Assembly: GCA_964035795.1 (NCBI GenBank)
Contig: OZ038321.1
Span: forward strand, 16,423,971 to 16,487,970
Length of the DNA stretch: 64,000 nt
Reading direction: 5' to 3'
Source of the DNA: Pterobdella sp. o SKG-2022
Lineage: Eukaryota > Annelida > Clitellata > Hirudinida > Piscicolidae
Under the pieces are notes generated by a model. That model was not told the DNA's origin. It searched no databases and worked only from the letters and a program-made list of their open reading frames with translations. Positions 61,491 to 64,000 of the stretch are shown here, in pieces. The stretch's first letter is position 1; the number at the start of each line of letters is the position of its first letter. A program made the position numbers and the translations under genes.

Positions 61491-62259
61491 AACCATTCAC
61501 TCCATTTATTTAGTAGACATTACGAAAATATAAGATGGAGTGCAACCTAATTTTCAACACATGAACAATATTTTTTGCACAAAAAAGTGTTTGAAAGTTA
61601 CACTTTTGATGAAATGAATCGCCACATACGATAAAAACAACTACAAACAATTTATCAAAAGGAAGTTTATGATAATCTTCAGTTATCGTAAAAGTTACAA
61701 TAGAATTTATAATAAAGGTTTTGGTGATGACTCAAATATAGAACTTGAAAAGAATTCGCAACTAAGAAGTGCTCAATAATTATTTAGCAATATGCTTTTT
61801 GACAGAACCATTAGGGATATAAATTAGTACAACGGATACTTTAACGGGGATGTTTCTATGTTACAAAGTTGGATATAATGAAAAAAACAGAGTTAGAAAG
61901 ATCATATTGTTTTTAATATTCGCAACACATGATTTAAAATAAGCAAGAAATGGATATGTCAAATGCCAATTTGATAAATTTTTAATAGATATTTGATGAT
62001 ATTATTTTCACTTAAGATATTTCTACTAAAAAATATTTTTTACGTTCTCTGTACATTGATTTTTTATAAAAGAATGCAAAAAATTATATACTTTAAATTT
62101 ATTTTGCAAGTGATTAAAAGTAAAAAAATGAGACATGAAATACAGAAATAAAAACTGGAACCCACAAAACATCAAACCAACTCATGCTAATACAGCAAAA
62201 AAATAAGCTTTCTAAAATTTTTTCCAAATTCATTAGATGCGCCTATTCTCATTCCCAAT
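61491..62259. other. AT-rich stretch, nothing recognised
   Basis: No gene, repeat or RNA seen. Confidence 0.4.
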
Positions 62260-62432
62260 ATGTAATGAGAGTATTTATAAAGCGCTTTCTTTATAGATCA
62301 AAGCGCTTGCTACAACTTTAATGTAGTGAAGACACACAGTGGAATAGGTGCTAATTGTTGGCCCACACGGGATCGAACCCGGTAACTTTAGATAAGTAGT
62401 CTAATACTCTACCTCTGAGCTATACGGGCCAA
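62260..62432 (-). mobile_element. tRNA-derived SINE with L2-type 3' tail, full copy
   Basis: Read on the minus strand: a tRNA-like head (62430-62360), a short body (ATTAGCACCTATTCC, CACTACATTAAAG) and a 3' tail GCAAGCGCTTTGATC, then AAGCGCTTTATAAATACT and CATTACAT. The head has an A box (TAGCTCAGAGG) and a B box (GGTTCGATCCC, one base short of consensus). The tail, CGCTTTGA followed by GCGCTTTATAAAT, has the form of the conserved 3' ends shared by L2-type LINEs and V-SINEs, which lets the LINE enzyme copy the SINE. About 170 bp. Two more copies occur at 42078-42184 and 63890-64000. Confidence 0.85.
62360..62430 (-). tRNA. tRNA-like head of the SINE, not a working tRNA gene
   Basis: A cloverleaf is partly kept. 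The acceptor strands are GGCCCGT and GTGGGCC. The anticodon arm TTAGA/TCTAA has the loop CTACTTA, which would give the odd anticodon ACT. The T arm is one base short, so its stem mispairs. It continues directly into the SINE body. Confidence 0.7.
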
Positions 62433-63180
62433 TAATATATGTAACTATTTTGTAAAATGGCACAAAAAAATGAATATATATTGTTTCAAATAACTCAAAA
62501 TGAGATGCCACTCTAGAATCACAGGATACGCACGATGAATATGTAAAAAAAGAAAATTTTGAAACAAAAAGTAATAAAAAAAGGCTCAAGTTGTTCTATA
62601 AAATATGGTGAAAAGCATATAACCTTGAAGTAACTTCGTGCAGCATGTCTAAGACCGGGGAAAACGACATAAACACTAAGGTCATAAGAGAAGAGTGACA
62701 TTTGATGAAAACTCTTAATAAAATGAATTGAATCATGCACACACCTTTACAAGCTTGAGTATTTTTTTGTTAGCAGTTTTCAATTAATTTGCCTCTAGGT
62801 TGAAGATAGTTAGTATTTTGAGCCGTGCGTTTGGTATTGAATGTCAACATTTTCGCAAAAAATTGAACAAAGTCTAAGAAAGGTAGCAAAGGTAAAAGTA
62901 TTAAAAATTTTGATAAGGACAAAAGTTTTTTTAAGTAATTTAGGTTTCTTAATTCTTGCGCACTTGATTCAGGTGTTGTAGAGATCGACGTGGGTAACCC
63001 TATACGTTTTATGAAAATTTATTTCCTTTGATTAGTATTGCTTAATATCACTGTATGATATAGTTTTTTTTTATTATTTGTATTATCTTAACCTTGCAAG
63101 TCATAGTATAGTTTGTTAGAACTTTAATATTTAAGATAAAAATGAAACAAACACAAAGGTAGCTGAAATAAAGATTTTAA
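62433..63180. other. AT-rich stretch between SINE and hairpin repeat
   Basis: Two overlapping minus-strand frames of 62 and 73 codons near 62401-62740 show no gene-like features. Nothing else seen. Confidence 0.4.
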
Positions 63181-63310
63181 GAGCATTAATAAATTATATT
63201 ATGATACAAAGCTTATCGTTAACAAAGTAACATTTTCAAATAAAGATACATGATAATGTTACTTTGTTAACGAAAAGCTTTGTATCTTAATAAAATTTAT
63301 TAGTGTTCTC
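63181..63310. repeat. Foldback (hairpin) element
   Basis: Inverted arms of about 60 bp: GAGCATTAATAAATTATATT, GATACAAAGCTTATCGTTAA and AACAAAGTAACATT on the left, their complements on the right, ending TTATTAGTGTTCTC. The loop is about 15 nt. Layout as in the element at 32136-32311. Confidence 0.85.
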
Positions 63311-63889
63311 AAATATACTCGTTTTATTGTGGCTGGTGAAAAATCATTATGTAGTTAAAAAAGTGAGCGTACACATACATGAATGGAACTAATTTCTTCA
63401 AAACTAAGTATAATGAATCTATAGAAAAAATTATGAAAAAAAAATAGACATAAAGTTTCTTATTATTGTTTCAATAACTTTTTCAATTATTCAACACTGG
63501 ATAAAAACGTTACCTTTTAATTTATTTCAAATAAAAAATTTACAGATAGTTTGTTTTTTAACGTTTCAAAACCTTTTCAACCTTTCAAATTTGTTTTTCA
63601 AACTATGATCTATCCAATAATTGAAAGTAAACTTTTTAAATCCCTCTAATTATCAAGAAGATGTAGTTTTTTAATTAATTTGTTCATTTATCCAGTTTAT
63701 TGATGTTTTTTAAAATAAAAGTAAACTAGAAAGATTACTTTAAGTGACCAACTTTCTCACTATTACTTTTAATTTTCATATTTATTTGAATAAACAAATC
63801 TTTGTGAAAATTTTTTCATTTTTTTAGACATTTTAATAATTATAAAATTTAATTTCAATCTTGCAAAGCACGCCGTTGAAATACCATGA

Positions 63890-64000
63890 AGTAATGTAAT
63901 GCGGTATTTATAAAGCGCATTTCTTCTTATATCAAATCACTTGCTACAAATTCAATGTAGGAGAAAACACTGGAAAACAGGTGCTAATTGTCGGCCCACA
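63890..64000 (-). mobile_element. SINE copy cut by the window end
   Basis: On the minus strand the sequence TGTGGGCCGACAATTAGCAC, then CTACATTGAATTTGTAGCAA, then GCGCTTTATAAATACCGCA and TTACATTAC, matches the SINE at 62260-62432. The tRNA head continues beyond position 64000. Confidence 0.85.

Noticed and set aside
62360..62430. A functional tRNA gene
   Set aside because: The T arm is one base short, the anticodon would be ACT, and the sequence runs straight into a SINE body repeated elsewhere in the window.

Overview
This window is AT-rich eukaryotic DNA. Genes are split into small exons by GT-AG introns, some of which carry transposons. The recognisable genes are a kinesin-2 motor of the KIF17/OSM-3 type, a class A GPCR, a GLD-2-type cytoplasmic poly(A) polymerase and a YjeF_N (NAXE-like) protein. 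Together with CR1/L2 and RTE retrotransposons, a Tc1/mariner-type element and a tRNA-derived SINE, they point to an invertebrate animal with cilia. The sequence alone does not give the species. No bacterial-style operons, CRISPR arrays or rRNA genes are visible. A 200-base run of N at 8450-8649 is an assembly gap.

Layout. 0.35-6.8 kb, minus strand: a new three-exon gene for a 97-residue protein with one membrane segment, then a NAXE-like gene (four exons seen, start not found) with degenerate active-site motifs. 8.7-13 kb, minus strand: a nearly full-length but decayed CR1/L2-type LINE. 15.8-17.3 kb, minus strand: an unannotated four-exon gene (134 residues) with a 32-nt intron. It diverges head-to-head from the kinesin gene (17.55-22.8 kb, plus strand), whose first intron holds a Tc1-like transposon with about 200-bp inverted repeats. 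32.8-35.0 kb: a one-exon GPCR with a roughly 430-residue third intracellular loop. 40.3-43.5 kb: a nine-exon GLD-2-like gene whose catalytic aspartates are kept. 57.1-60.0 kb, plus strand: a decayed RTE-type LINE. 62.26-62.43 kb and 63.89 kb to the window end: two copies of a tRNA-derived SINE with an L2-type 3' tail, plus a headless third copy at 42.1 kb. A family of foldback hairpins with a shared AAGCTT core is scattered through the window.

Much of the rest is AT-rich sequence in which I see only short candidate exons. They are listed at low confidence because open frames that look like protein by eye occur on both strands here. Exons were joined by hand from splice signals and reading phase. 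Family names rest on recognised motifs, not on a database search.
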